From positions 1-11,178 of the forward strand of contig JAPXLT010000151.1 in the NCBI GenBank assembly GCA_033809415.1: a stretch of 11,178 nt of DNA. Direction: 5' to 3'. Source of the stretch: JAQVUB01 sp033809415 (GTDB lineage: Bacteria > Verrucomicrobiota > Lentisphaeria > Oligosphaerales > Oligosphaeraceae). The stretch's first letter is position 1. Each line of letters opens with the position of its first letter. Shown here in pieces: positions 1 to 6,972 of this stretch. The notes beneath the pieces are model-generated. The model had not been told where the DNA came from, did no database searches, and worked only from the letters and a program-made list of their open reading frames with translations. Both the position numbers and the translations under genes were made by a program.

Positions 1-150
1 GTCACGCAAGAATTTTGGCAGAGCAGGCTCATTCGTCGAAGCAGCAACCCTACAAATTTTCCGAGTTTTCCGTGCTTTCCGTGGACAAAAAATGGGTTGT
101 GGGCTTCAGCCCACGCCAAGGCTTTTCGTGTATTTCGTGGTTAAAAAATC
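1..150 (+). repeat. Composite intergenic repeat at the left edge, ending at the folK stop
   Basis: Four modules in a row. Bases 1-53 are an inverted copy of 4085-4138. Bases 54-93 are a minimal TTTCGTG-type element in a TTTCCGTG variant. Bases 94-117 hold the hairpin GTGGGC-TTCA-GCCCAC (99-114). Bases 122-149 are the element's right half, CTTTTCGTGTATTTCGTGG followed by TTAAAAAAT. The last part, 114-155, matches 8624-8665 at 41 of 42 positions and includes the folK stop. Confidence 0.85.
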
Positions 151-729
151 TTAAGTAACGAGTATTGGGGTGCGGGGGGACGTCTGTCTTTTGTCCACCC
201 TGTCCCCTTCGACGCTTTTTAACCCTGCCCCCTGCCCCCTGCCCCCTGCCCCCTGCCCCCTCTCCCACAGGAGTTCCTGGACGGTTTTGCGGGAGGTTGG
301 CACAATCCAGTCTGCCGCAATTTCAGCGAGTGGTTGCAAAACGAAGAGTCTCTCGCACATACGGGGGTGCGGGATACAGAGCTTGGGGCTGTCCAGGATT
401 AAATCATCGACAAGCAGTATGTCGATATCAATCAGTCGGCTGCCTTGGCTGTCATGCTCTCGAGGACGCCCTAGACGCTCTTCAATGCTCTGAGTCAGTT
501 CGAGCAGTTGCTGCGCCGTGCCATTCCAGAATCCAATGACCGCACTGTTGGTAAAATCGGGCGTGCCCGGATGACAGCCGACCGGTTCACTTTGCAGGCA
601 GGAGGCCATTTGCAGACCCGACACTCCACCAGCCTCGAGCATCTCACAGGCACGCTGAAACGTTACCTCCGGCTGACCAAGATTGGCGCCGAGGGCCAAA
701 GCGATTCGTTTGCCTGCATCTTCGCTCAT
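151..729 (-). CDS. folK: 2-amino-4-hydroxy-6-hydroxymethyldihydropteridine diphosphokinase (HPPK) with repeat-derived C-terminal tail
   Basis: Transfers pyrophosphate from ATP to 6-hydroxymethyl-dihydropterin in cytosolic folate synthesis. The 192-residue product shows the HPPK pattern: ALGANLG at residues 12-18, SEPVGCHPGTPDFTNSAV at 47-64, RPREHDSQGSRLIDIDIL at 88-105 with the Mg-binding aspartates D101 and D103, and the conserved HPR at 121-123. I start at the ATG at 727-729, just before the first family motif; the open frame continues upstream to 873 but overlaps the ferredoxin gene. No good Shine-Dalgarno is visible, only a weak GGAT. The HPPK fold should end near residue 155. The remaining ~37 residues, beginning ERGQGAGGRGQGAG, are read from a C-rich heptamer array and other repeat DNA, and the TAA stop lies at a repeat boundary. 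A terminator-like hairpin lies just upstream. Function is secure; the tail is probably accidental. Confidence 0.93.
   Translation of the reverse strand: MSEDAGKRIALALGANLGQPEVTFQRACEMLEAGGVSGLQMASCLQSEPVGCHPGTPDFTNSAVIGFWNGTAQQLLELTQSIEERLGRPREHDSQGSRLIDIDILLVDDLILDSPKLCIPHPRMCERLFVLQPLAEIAADWIVPTSRKTVQELLWERGQGAGGRGQGAGLKSVEGDRVDKRQTSPRTPILVT
221..266. repeat. C-rich heptamer array (CCCCCTG)n inside the folK reading frame
   Basis: Five C5 runs at 228-232, 235-239, 242-246, 249-253 and 256-260, separated by TG, after a TTAACCCTG lead. The minus strand, which is the folK mRNA sense, reads (GGGGGCA)n. The heptamer has no stop in any frame in that direction, so it is translated as GQGAGGR-type sequence. 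The G runs fit a G-quadruplex motif. Confidence 0.95.
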
Positions 730-742
730 TCTGGAACATCCG

Positions 743-780
743 AAAAAAAAGCACCAGCCTGCAAGTTGCAGACGGGTGCT
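743..780 (-). terminator. Rho-independent terminator after the ferredoxin gene
   Basis: On the minus strand AGCACC (775-780) pairs with GGTGCT (750-755), with an inner CTGCAA/TTGCAG stem and a short loop. Eight T residues follow directly (743-750). It starts 20 bases after the ferredoxin stop. The T tract ends only 13 bases before the folK ATG, so folK needs read-through or a promoter inside the ferredoxin gene. Confidence 0.75.
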
Positions 781-799
781 AAGAAAAAGCCTGGAAGCA

Positions 800-973
800 T
801 TATTCGATGCTAATGGCTTCAACGGGGCATTCGCCTTCGCAGGCACCGCAGCTGACACAGGTATCGGCGTCAATCACTGCTATATTGTCTTCAATTTTGA
901 TCGCTTCGACCGGACAAGCACCTTCACATGCGCCACAACCAACACACTTTTCCTTATCAACTACTGCTGCCAT
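800..973 (-). CDS. 2[4Fe-4S] ferredoxin, 57 residues
   Basis: Small electron carrier of the clostridial bacterial type. The protein begins MAAVVDKEKCVGCGACEGAC and has two CxxCxxCxxxCP motifs: C10, C13, C16, C20-P21 and C39, C42, C45, C49-P50. The internal duplication (VGCGACEGACPVEAIKI against VSCGACEGECPVEAISI) is typical of 55-60 residue ferredoxins, so the gene is complete. The ATG at 971-973 has a good Shine-Dalgarno (GAGGTG, four bases upstream), and a TAA stop at 800-802 is followed by a terminator-like hairpin. No partner oxidoreductase adjoins it, so its redox partner cannot be named; the ferredoxin may serve several enzymes. The 110 bases upstream (974-1083) must hold its promoter, but I found no convincing -35/-10 pair. 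Confidence 0.96.
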   Translation of the reverse strand: MAAVVDKEKCVGCGACEGACPVEAIKIEDNIAVIDADTCVSCGACEGECPVEAISIE

Positions 974-1083
974 CTTTCACCTCATGATTGAATTGCATTC
1001 TCAAACTGCTCACGCCACGGCAATAAAACCGAAAACGCGATCCGTAATAATCTCAATATAACCCACTTTTTGAACTTTCACTT

Positions 1084-1124
1084 CTTTTTAACAACGAAAC
1101 TCACGAAAAGGCGCGAAAAATTTG
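1084..1124 (-). repeat. Minimal TTTCGTG-type element downstream of cstA
   Basis: Read on the minus strand it begins AAATTTTTCGCGCCTTTTCG and ends TTTCGTTGTTAAAAA. It starts 12 bases after the cstA stop. It closely matches 4042-4084 (minus) and 7001-7044 (plus). Confidence 0.85.
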
Positions 1125-1135
1125 CGGACGCACTT

Positions 1136-2803
1136 TTATTCGGTTTGGGTCTTTCTTACGAGGCTTTTTCCTCCGAGGAAGCAAAGGATGCCGGCGAGGA
1201 TCAGGAGAAGAATGCTGACTATGACCAGGGGTATGCTTTTGCCCCATTGTTGCTGGAGCAATATGATCAATGCCCAAATGCTGATGACAAGCATGAAGAT
1301 CAGCGGCAATAGCGCAAACAGCACCGGGCGTTTCGTGCGGTTCAAGAACAAGGTGACTGCAAGCAGAGTCAGTGCGGCAAGCAGCTGATTCGAGGCACCG
1401 AATACCGGCCAGATCTGGTTGCCGCTGCCGCTGAAGGCCATGATTCCAGCCAGGATGACTACGCCCAGCGTCGCAATCCAACGGTTGCCCAGGATGTTTC
1501 GGTACCCACAGGCGTTTGCAGGCGCCTGCTTCTGTGCATCTTCCTGTCCGGGCAGCACGAGTTCCTGCCAGATGAAGCGTGCCAACCGGGTGGCGGTATC
1601 GAGGCTGGTCAGAATAAATGCGGAAATGGCCAGCGCGATAAAGTTGCGCCCGACTTCAAAGGGGATATGGAGGCTTTCACAAAAATGCCCTAGCCCATTG
1701 GCGAAAATCAGCTGAGCGGGTTCTTTGGCAGCAAACATTGCCTTGACTTGATCCATTCCGAGATAGCCAACGCTGCAGATGGCCAGCATGGCAAGCAGCC
1801 CTTCAGTCAACATGCCGCCGTATGCAACCGGCAAAATATGCGATTCACGGTCGATCTGCTTGGCAGACGTGCCGGAGGCGACCAGCGCATGGAAGCCCGA
1901 ACAGGCACCGCAGGCAATGGTCACAAAAAGCAGAGGAAAGACACCCGGGATCACGTCCGCATCCGCAACCACAGCCGGCAGGGCAATCGATGGACGTGCG
2001 GCAAAGACTCCAGCAAAACCGAGAATGATCATTGCATAGAGCAGATACGAATTCAGGTAATCGCGTGGCTGCAACAGCACCCAAACCGGGATGACCGAAG
2101 CGCACAGGCAGTAATACAGCAGGAAAATAATCCAGAAAGCACGTGCGGCTTCCCTCGAGCCGAGGATGGCAGTCAAGTCAATGGGGATGATAGTTCCCAG
2201 CCAGATGCAGAGAAAAAGCAAAGGGACAAAAATCAGGGAACCCTCGGCCAGCGAGAGAATTTTGCGTCCGACAGCGACACCGAATAGTGGCGCGATGCCG
2301 ATAAACAGCAGGGAAGAGGTAGCTACACTGGGGGTTGACAGGAAAGAGTCCGCCACCATTGTAGTGAAGACCGTTACTACCAGCACCAGTGCAGCGAGGC
2401 AGAAGAGCAGGAACAGCTGGCGTCCAGCATAGCCCAGTTCGTTTTCGATGACGTATGCGATCGAGCGTCCCTTGTTGCGCACGGAAAGGAACATGGCGGC
2501 AAAATCGTGCATGGCGCCGATAAAGACGCAGCCAATGGTGATCCAGAGTAGCGCGGGCAGCCAGCCGAACTGTGCGGCCAGGACTGGACCGACGATCGGG
2601 CCGGCGCCGGCAATCGACGCGAAGTGGTGCCCGAACAACACCGGCATTGGCGTGGGCACATAGTCGATGCCGTCTTTGAGTGTATGCGAGGGACAGGGGC
2701 GGCTATTGTCAATGCCAAAGACTTTTTGCAGGAAACGGCCATAAAAGATATAGGCAGCGGCAAAATACAAGACACTCAACACCATCATCCAAGCAGCATT
2801 CAT
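1136..2803 (-). CDS. cstA: CstA-family carbon starvation protein / membrane transporter
   Basis: Integral membrane protein of the CstA family; characterised relatives take up peptides or pyruvate under carbon limitation. The 555-residue sequence is dominated by hydrophobic segments and carries family signatures: GHHFASIAGAGPIVGP at 58-73, GAMHDF at 96-101, ACGACSGFHALVASGTSAKQ at 297-316, TSLDTATRLARF at 399-410 and WPVFGASNQLLAAL at 465-478. It is shorter than E. coli CstA and BtsT (about 700 residues) but matches the short form found in many anaerobes, with an intact C-terminal membrane region and a basic tail (GGKSLVRKTQTE). The ATG at 2801-2803 has AGGAG about ten bases upstream. It is downstream of the alcohol dehydrogenase on the same strand, separated by a 71-bp gap filled with a repeat, so co-transcription is possible but unproven. 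The substrate cannot be read from the sequence. Confidence 0.93.
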   Translation of the reverse strand: MNAAWMMVLSVLYFAAAYIFYGRFLQKVFGIDNSRPCPSHTLKDGIDYVPTPMPVLFGHHFASIAGAGPIVGPVLAAQFGWLPALLWITIGCVFIGAMHDFAAMFLSVRNKGRSIAYVIENELGYAGRQLFLLFCLAALVLVVTVFTTMVADSFLSTPSVATSSLLFIGIAPLFGVAVGRKILSLAEGSLIFVPLLFLCIWLGTIIPIDLTAILGSREAARAFWIIFLLYYCLCASVIPVWVLLQPRDYLNSYLLYAMIILGFAGVFAARPSIALPAVVADADVIPGVFPLLFVTIACGACSGFHALVASGTSAKQIDRESHILPVAYGGMLTEGLLAMLAICSVGYLGMDQVKAMFAAKEPAQLIFANGLGHFCESLHIPFEVGRNFIALAISAFILTSLDTATRLARFIWQELVLPGQEDAQKQAPANACGYRNILGNRWIATLGVVILAGIMAFSGSGNQIWPVFGASNQLLAALTLLAVTLFLNRTKRPVLFALLPLIFMLVISIWALIILLQQQWGKSIPLVIVSILLLILAGILCFLGGKSLVRKTQTE

Positions 2804-2820
2804 TTCTCCGGAACTCCTTC

Positions 2821-2880
2821 TTTCGTATCTTTTCGTGTCTTTTCGTTGTTAAAAAATAGGTTGTAGGTGCCAGCTTACCT
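2821..2880 (+). repeat. TTTCGTG element plus small hairpin between alcohol dehydrogenase and cstA
   Basis: Bases 2821-2857 carry three TTTCGT units ending GTTGTTAAAAAAT. A G·U-containing hairpin follows, GTAGGT-GCCA-GCTTAC, related to the GGGTTGTGGGC hairpin of the composite copies. Its right arm contains the TAA stop of the alcohol dehydrogenase (2875-2877). Confidence 0.75.
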
Positions 2881-4014
2881 CGCAAGTTTCTGCAACAGCT
2901 GTTCGACCTCGGCGTCGCACATTGGGCGTGGATTGGCTTTCATACTGCCGCTGCGACAATTTTTAACTATATAGGGGAAATCCTTTGCAGTCAATCCAAA
3001 TGCCGCGAAATTGTCGGGAATTTGCAAGGTTTTCAGCAGTTTTTTCACTTGTTCGAGCAGGGCTGTTGCCTGTTGCAAACCGATATTGCGTGCGAGGATG
3101 TCCATGCTTTCCTGGCATGCGGGCAGATTCCATTCGAGGATATGCGGCAGGAGGACGGCGCAGGTGAAGCCATGCGGGAGGTTCAGCAGATGTCCGATGG
3201 GGTGTGCCAGGCCATGGACGGCGCCCAGTCCGCTTTGTGCGAAGGCGAGTGCTCCCAGCATACTGCCTTCGGCCATGCGCAACCGAGCCTCGGCATTGCC
3301 GCCATGCTGCCATGCTTCCGGCAGCCATTTCAGGATCAGCCCCGTGGCCTTTTCGGCAAGACCGCGGCTGTATTCGCTGGCACCGCTCGAGACATAGGAT
3401 TCGAGAGCCTGGGTCAGGGCATCGAGCCCGCTTTCAGCAGTGACTTTTGGGGGCAGATCGATGGTGAAATCCGGATCGCAGAGGGCGACTGCGGGCACCA
3501 TCAGCGGCGAGCGAATAGCGCGTTTCAGGTGTCCCTCGGTATCGGTCAGCACAGCGTTTTTGGTGATTTCGGAGCCGGTACCGGCGGTTGTCGGCAGAGC
3601 CAGCATCGGCAGCATCTTCTCCGGCAAGGGAAGCACACCGTCAAAGTACTCCTTTACGCTGCCATTTCCTTGCGACAGCAAAGCCGCCGCCTTGCTGGCA
3701 TCCATGACACTGCCTCCGCCCAAAGCCAGCAGCACATTGATTCGATGCTGGCGGATCAGATCGATGATTTCCGAGACGGTGCTCAGCGGAGGATCGTGGG
3801 GAACACTGCAATATCTTGCCACGACCCGATTGCCTAGCGAGGCGATGAAATCCTTGCCAATCTCACTGGCGGAAACGGTGCCTGATCCAACCAGCAGCAT
3901 GCGCACAGGCGCACCGGATACCAGCTGGTCGGCTTCCAAAGCAGCCGAATCACGGCAACCGCTGCCAAAATGCAAAACCCTCGGAAAATAAACGGAATAA
4001 GACGGTTGTGACAT
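2875..4014 (-). CDS. Iron-containing alcohol dehydrogenase family protein
   Basis: NAD(P)-dependent oxidoreductase of the group III (Fe-ADH) family, reducing an aldehyde or oxidising an alcohol in the cytosol; the substrate is unknown. The 379-residue product has the nucleotide-binding GGGSVMDASK at 99-108, TTAGTGSE at 142-149, and the metal-site region with D198 in SGLDALTQALESY and H267, H271 and H281 in AVHGLAHPIGHLLNLPHG. The 14-residue spacing H267-H281 fits the family. The position four residues after D198, a His ligand in enzymes such as FucO, is Q202 here. I chose the ATG at 4012-4014 because GAGGAG lies six bases upstream and the family N-terminus fits; the longer open frame to 4191 reads through repeat DNA. 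The TAA stop (2875-2877) lies within one arm of a repeat hairpin. Confidence 0.92.
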   Translation of the reverse strand: MSQPSYSVYFPRVLHFGSGCRDSAALEADQLVSGAPVRMLLVGSGTVSASEIGKDFIASLGNRVVARYCSVPHDPPLSTVSEIIDLIRQHRINVLLALGGGSVMDASKAAALLSQGNGSVKEYFDGVLPLPEKMLPMLALPTTAGTGSEITKNAVLTDTEGHLKRAIRSPLMVPAVALCDPDFTIDLPPKVTAESGLDALTQALESYVSSGASEYSRGLAEKATGLILKWLPEAWQHGGNAEARLRMAEGSMLGALAFAQSGLGAVHGLAHPIGHLLNLPHGFTCAVLLPHILEWNLPACQESMDILARNIGLQQATALLEQVKKLLKTLQIPDNFAAFGLTAKDFPYIVKNCRSGSMKANPRPMCDAEVEQLLQKLAR

Positions 4015-4041
4015 GATGGACTCCTCACGGACTAAACACCG

Positions 4042-4138
4042 ATTTTTAACAACGAAAAGACACGAAAAGGCACGAAAAATTTTTATAGGGGTTGCTGCTT
4101 CGACGGATGAGCCTGCTCTGGCAAAATTCCTGTGTGAC
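4042..4138 (+). repeat. Minimal TTTCGTG element (minus orientation) joined to a 54-bp dispersed repeat
   Basis: Bases 4042-4084 are the minimal element on the minus strand. Bases 4085-4138 (ATAGGGGTTGCTGCTTCGAC to TGTGTGAC) are the reverse complement of 1-53 with a handful of differences. The junction of the two modules is the same at both sites. It lies 28 bases before the start of the alcohol dehydrogenase. Confidence 0.85.
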
Positions 4139-4255
4139 AGGTCGGACGGGTCAGACAGAACATAGACCTCTCCCCCTGCACCACTCGCCACTCGCCACTA
4201 ACCCTGCCGCCTGTCCCCCGCACCCTGCCCCCTGCCCCCTGCCCCCTGCCCCCTG
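4139..4255. repeat. Low-complexity C-rich region and heptamer array next to the glutamate synthase-like stop
   Basis: Includes a short direct repeat (GTCGGAC/GTCAGAC, 4142-4157), a CACTCGC heptamer repeated twice (about 4183-4197), then ACCCTG-led heptamers with four C5 runs at 4228-4232, 4235-4239, 4242-4246 and 4249-4253. The array stops two bases from the TAG at 4256-4258. On the transcribed strand it reads (GGGGGCA)n. Confidence 0.9.
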
Positions 4256-5599
4256 CTATGCATGATAGATGCCGGTATGATTTGAGATTTCGCTGTTGCA
4301 GGTGCAAAGGTCTTTAAGGCTCAGATCGTGGACATTGTGATGTCCAGTCAGTTTGGCGAATTGAATCAACTCTTCGGTACTGACTCGCAGGAAGTTGGCG
4401 ACTCGACGGGCAGCCTCATCGACATCCAGGCGGCTGCGCAAAGCAGGGTCCTGGGTGGCGATGCCCATCGGGCAGCGTCCCGTATTGCAGATTTTGTATT
4501 GCTGGCAGCCCATGGCAATCAGTGCGGAGGTGCTGATGCTGACCGCATCGGCGCCCATGGCCAGCGCTTTGGCAAAATCCGGAGATATGCGCAGACCCCC
4601 GGTGATGATCAGGGAGATTTTGCCAATGTGATTGCGATCCAAGAATTTTCTTGCTCGGGACAAGGCATAGATGGTGGGGATCGACGTAGCCATTTTGATG
4701 AATTTTGGCGCGGAGCCGATTCCCCCTGGACGGCCGTCGATGGTGATGAAGTCCGGACCGGCCTGCAAGGCGAAATCGAGGTCGTTCTCGATATGCCCCG
4801 CAGCGAGTTTGACGCCGATGGGGCGCCCGTTCGAGGCATCCCGCAACCAGTCTATCTTGTCTTTCAGTTCTGTCGGTGTATGAATATCAGGATACCTGGA
4901 TGGGCTGACAATGTCTTTGCCGGCAGGAAAGCCAAGTTCCTTACTGATTTCCTTGGTGACGTTCACTCCCGGTAAGACGCTGCCCATGCCCGGCAGGCAG
5001 GACTGCCCGAACTTGATCTCGATGGCATCGACTTTCAACAGATTCTCCGGGGTGATCCCATACTGGTTCGGAACATACTCGAGGATGAATTTCCGGGAAG
5101 CGCTAAAGCTTTGCTGTAAGATACCGGTACCGCCGGAGCCAATGGCCGTACCGACCATTGCACTTGCCTTGGCAAGTGCCAGCTGAGCTTCCGGTGAAAG
5201 GACGCCGAAAGCCATGTGCGAGATCAAGATCGGCGTATCCAGAACCAGCGGTTGCGCGGCATTGGGTCCGATCACGGTCTGCGTGACGACTTTATCTTCG
5301 TTGGCAAGCGGCAGTCCACTGAGCTGTTTGCCCAGGATCAAGATATCATCCCAGGAAACGACCGGCAGGTGTGTTCGCATCGCTTCATCGACGGAATGCC
5401 CAGTCTCCGCAATGGCATGGATGTCCTCCATCCACTGTTCGACATCATCATGTTTCCGTTTCAAGCCTAGAACCTCGGCTGGAAGCGTCGGTAAAACCGG
5501 GGATGACTGATTTTCCGGCTGATCCGCATCCTGCCCGATTTTCAGCATGAAGTTGCTTTTGCCGGCGCCGCATTCGGGACAACACCAGTTCTCCGGCAA
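4256..5599 (-). CDS. Glutamate synthase-like FMN-binding protein (catalytic body; N-terminus split by a frameshift)
   Basis: The 447-codon body carries the FMN/2-oxoglutarate domain of GltB in stand-alone form, as in archaeal-type and many anaerobic bacterial glutamate synthase-related proteins. Residues 1-11 (LPENWCCPECG) are the second half of a rubredoxin knuckle. The barrel shows AIGSGGTGI at 152-160, DGRPGGIGSAPKF at 288-300 and IITGGLRISPDFAKALAMGAD at 331-351. Cysteines 365, 371 and 376 (GCQQYKICNTGRCPMGIATQ) sit where the family binds an Fe-S cluster. The only start in this frame at the N-terminus is TTG at 5597-5599, with no good Shine-Dalgarno. The real start is very probably the ATG at 5668-5670, one frame away. 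No glutaminase domain or GltD subunit is nearby, so the ammonia and electron donors are unknown. The TAG stop lies against a C-rich heptamer array. Confidence 0.85.
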   Translation of the reverse strand: MPENWCCPECGAGKSNFMLKIGQDADQPENQSSPVLPTLPAEVLGLKRKHDDVEQWMEDIHAIAETGHSVDEAMRTHLPVVSWDDILILGKQLSGLPLANEDKVVTQTVIGPNAAQPLVLDTPILISHMAFGVLSPEAQLALAKASAMVGTAIGSGGTGILQQSFSASRKFILEYVPNQYGITPENLLKVDAIEIKFGQSCLPGMGSVLPGVNVTKEISKELGFPAGKDIVSPSRYPDIHTPTELKDKIDWLRDASNGRPIGVKLAAGHIENDLDFALQAGPDFITIDGRPGGIGSAPKFIKMATSIPTIYALSRARKFLDRNHIGKISLIITGGLRISPDFAKALAMGADAVSISTSALIAMGCQQYKICNTGRCPMGIATQDPALRSRLDVDEAARRVANFLRVSTEELIQFAKLTGHHNVHDLSLKDLCTCNSEISNHTGIYHA

Positions 5600-5670
5600 G
5601 CATCAAAGGGAACCCCTCTGGATTTGTCATCAAACAGATATTTACAGACTTGACAAGTATAAAATGCCAT
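5542..5670 (-). pseudogene. Rubredoxin-like N-terminus of the glutamate synthase-like gene, separated by an apparent one-base deletion
   Basis: From the ATG at 5668-5670 the frame reads MAFYTCQVCKYLFDDKSRGV and then PFDA, a classic first rubredoxin knuckle (C6xxC9). The next expected residues, LPENWCCPECG with the second CPxC knuckle, are present but in the -1 frame, starting at 5599. One extra base near 5600-5602 would join the halves into a rubredoxin/FMN fusion of about 471 residues, a layout known for this family. In the given frame translation ends after 42 codons at TGA (5542-5544). A strong AAGGAG eight bases before this ATG shows it is the natural start. This is a real mutation, a sequencing or assembly error, or less likely recoding. 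Confidence 0.85.
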
Positions 5671-5678
5671 TGGTTGCA

Positions 5679-5684
5679 CTCCTT
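5679..5684 (-). promoter_or_regulatory. Shine-Dalgarno that fixes the start of the rubredoxin/glutamate synthase gene
   Basis: AAGGAG on the minus strand lies eight bases before the ATG at 5668-5670 and overlaps the TAA stop of the upstream aminopeptidase (5683-5685). It decides the start codon and suggests translational coupling of the two genes. Confidence 0.75.
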
Positions 5685-6972
5685 ATTCGTTCCAATAGGT
5701 CGTAAAAGTATTCCGCAGAAAAACCGGGTCTTCACGCCCGGTAGTTTCCCGTATGCTGTGCATGCCCCACAGCGGGAGGCCCAGATCGAGGGCGGGGATG
5801 CCCAGCAGCGCTGAACAGAGCGGGCCAATCGTGGAACCGCATCCCTTGTCCGAACGGGCGGCAAAATATTGCACGGGAATCTGATTTTTCCGGCATTGAC
5901 GCAGCAATTCCGCCTGGCTGATGGCATTGCTGGCATAACGCAGCGAGGCGTTGTTTTTGATGACGACTCCCCGGTTGAGTTCCGGGGCGTAGGCCGGATC
6001 ATGCACTTCCGGAAAATTCGGATGCAAGGCATGTGCGGCGTCGGCTGAGAGCAGCGAGGATTGCGCCAGCATGCGCAATAGCAAGTCATTGCCGGCAGTT
6101 TTCCGCGGCATCAGGCGGGTCAGGAAATCTCGCAGGAAGGCAGAGTTTGCCCCTTGCATCGAGGTGCTGCCGACCTCTTCATTGTCCGCGAGGAAAAGCA
6201 CTCTGGAAGATTTGCCCGGTTTCATGTTGCAGAGAGCATTGACTGCGGCATAGCAGCTGGCCAGGTTATCGAGGCGCGGCGCCAGAATCAGCTGCTGCGT
6301 CAATCCGGTCAGGCAGGCTGATTCGGTTTCATACAGGAATAGTTCCGCCACCAAGGCATCGGGCGAAGGCCGCTTTTTTCTCTTCGGGAGCAGCTTTGCG
6401 AATAGATCTTCCAGGGTGGCTTTGCCAAACAGCGCCGCAAGATGCTGCTGTGGATTGTAGCGGAAACCCTCATTGATATCACGACTCATGTGAGGAGCGA
6501 CATTGGGTATGACGGCCAGGGGCTGACCCGAGCAGACCAATTCAGGAACTGCCGCAGGGTCATCCAAGTCCACGATGCGTCCGGCAACCCCCAATGGACG
6601 ATCCAGCCAGGAACTGTGGATTGTGCTGCCGTAAATTTCCACCGGAATGCGCAGGCAGCCCCCAGTCATTTGCGCCGCCTGATGTTTTAATTTCAGTGCA
6701 GGACTGTCGGTGTGAGCGGCGATGATCCGGAAGCCGGTCTCGGCTGACAGCGCTGTCTCCCCCATCTGGAAGATGGCCAGAGCGGACTGGTTGCGGACGA
6801 CGAAACCGGCCTGCCCCGGCTCGATATCCCAAGACTCGCTCTCATTATATTCCTGAAAACCGGCTGCCTTCAGGGTTCCCGCCATATTGGCAACTGCATG
6901 ATATGGCGTCGGAGACGCATCAATGAAGCCCAGAAGCCCAGTAACAAAATCTTGTGATGCTGATTTTTTCAT
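5683..6972 (-). CDS. M18 family aminopeptidase
   Basis: Cytosolic dizinc exopeptidase of family M18 (aspartyl aminopeptidase / aminopeptidase I relatives) that removes N-terminal residues from peptides. The 429-residue product has the N-terminal FIDASPTPYHAV signature at residues 17-28 and the expected ligand motifs: HTDSP at 87-91, RLDN at 233-236 (bridging D235), EEVGS at 265-269 (catalytic Glu and a ligand), SADAAHALHPN at 309-319, and MHSIRE at 404-409 with the C-terminal His. Length fits the bacterial family (about 420-460). I start at the ATG at 6970-6972; a GTG at 6993 is in frame seven codons upstream, and neither has a clear Shine-Dalgarno. It reads into the rubredoxin/glutamate synthase gene 12 bases downstream, so these form an operon. 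Its 5' side carries a minimal TTTCGTG repeat. Confidence 0.95.
   Translation of the reverse strand: MKKSASQDFVTGLLGFIDASPTPYHAVANMAGTLKAAGFQEYNESESWDIEPGQAGFVVRNQSALAIFQMGETALSAETGFRIIAAHTDSPALKLKHQAAQMTGGCLRIPVEIYGSTIHSSWLDRPLGVAGRIVDLDDPAAVPELVCSGQPLAVIPNVAPHMSRDINEGFRYNPQQHLAALFGKATLEDLFAKLLPKRKKRPSPDALVAELFLYETESACLTGLTQQLILAPRLDNLASCYAAVNALCNMKPGKSSRVLFLADNEEVGSTSMQGANSAFLRDFLTRLMPRKTAGNDLLLRMLAQSSLLSADAAHALHPNFPEVHDPAYAPELNRGVVIKNNASLRYASNAISQAELLRQCRKNQIPVQYFAARSDKGCGSTIGPLCSALLGIPALDLGLPLWGMHSIRETTGREDPVFLRNTFTTYWNE

Noticed and set aside
730..873. Upstream extension of folK by 48 codons
   Set aside because: It would run through the ferredoxin gene and its terminator, and the HPPK motif starts right after the ATG at 729.
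3022..3837. 271-residue plus-strand frame inside the alcohol dehydrogenase
   Set aside because: Antisense shadow of a gene with clear family motifs; no recognisable domain of its own. The same applies to 9045-9983 (antisense to tgt) and 1748-2287 (antisense to cstA).
4015..4191. Upstream extension of the alcohol dehydrogenase by 59 codons
   Set aside because: It is read from repeat modules; the ATG at 4014 has a good Shine-Dalgarno and the family N-terminus.
5588..5610. Programmed -1 frameshifting in the rubredoxin/glutamate synthase gene
   Set aside because: There is no X XXY YYZ slippery heptamer, and the -1 frame has a TGA just before the junction, leaving almost no window; indel or error is simpler.
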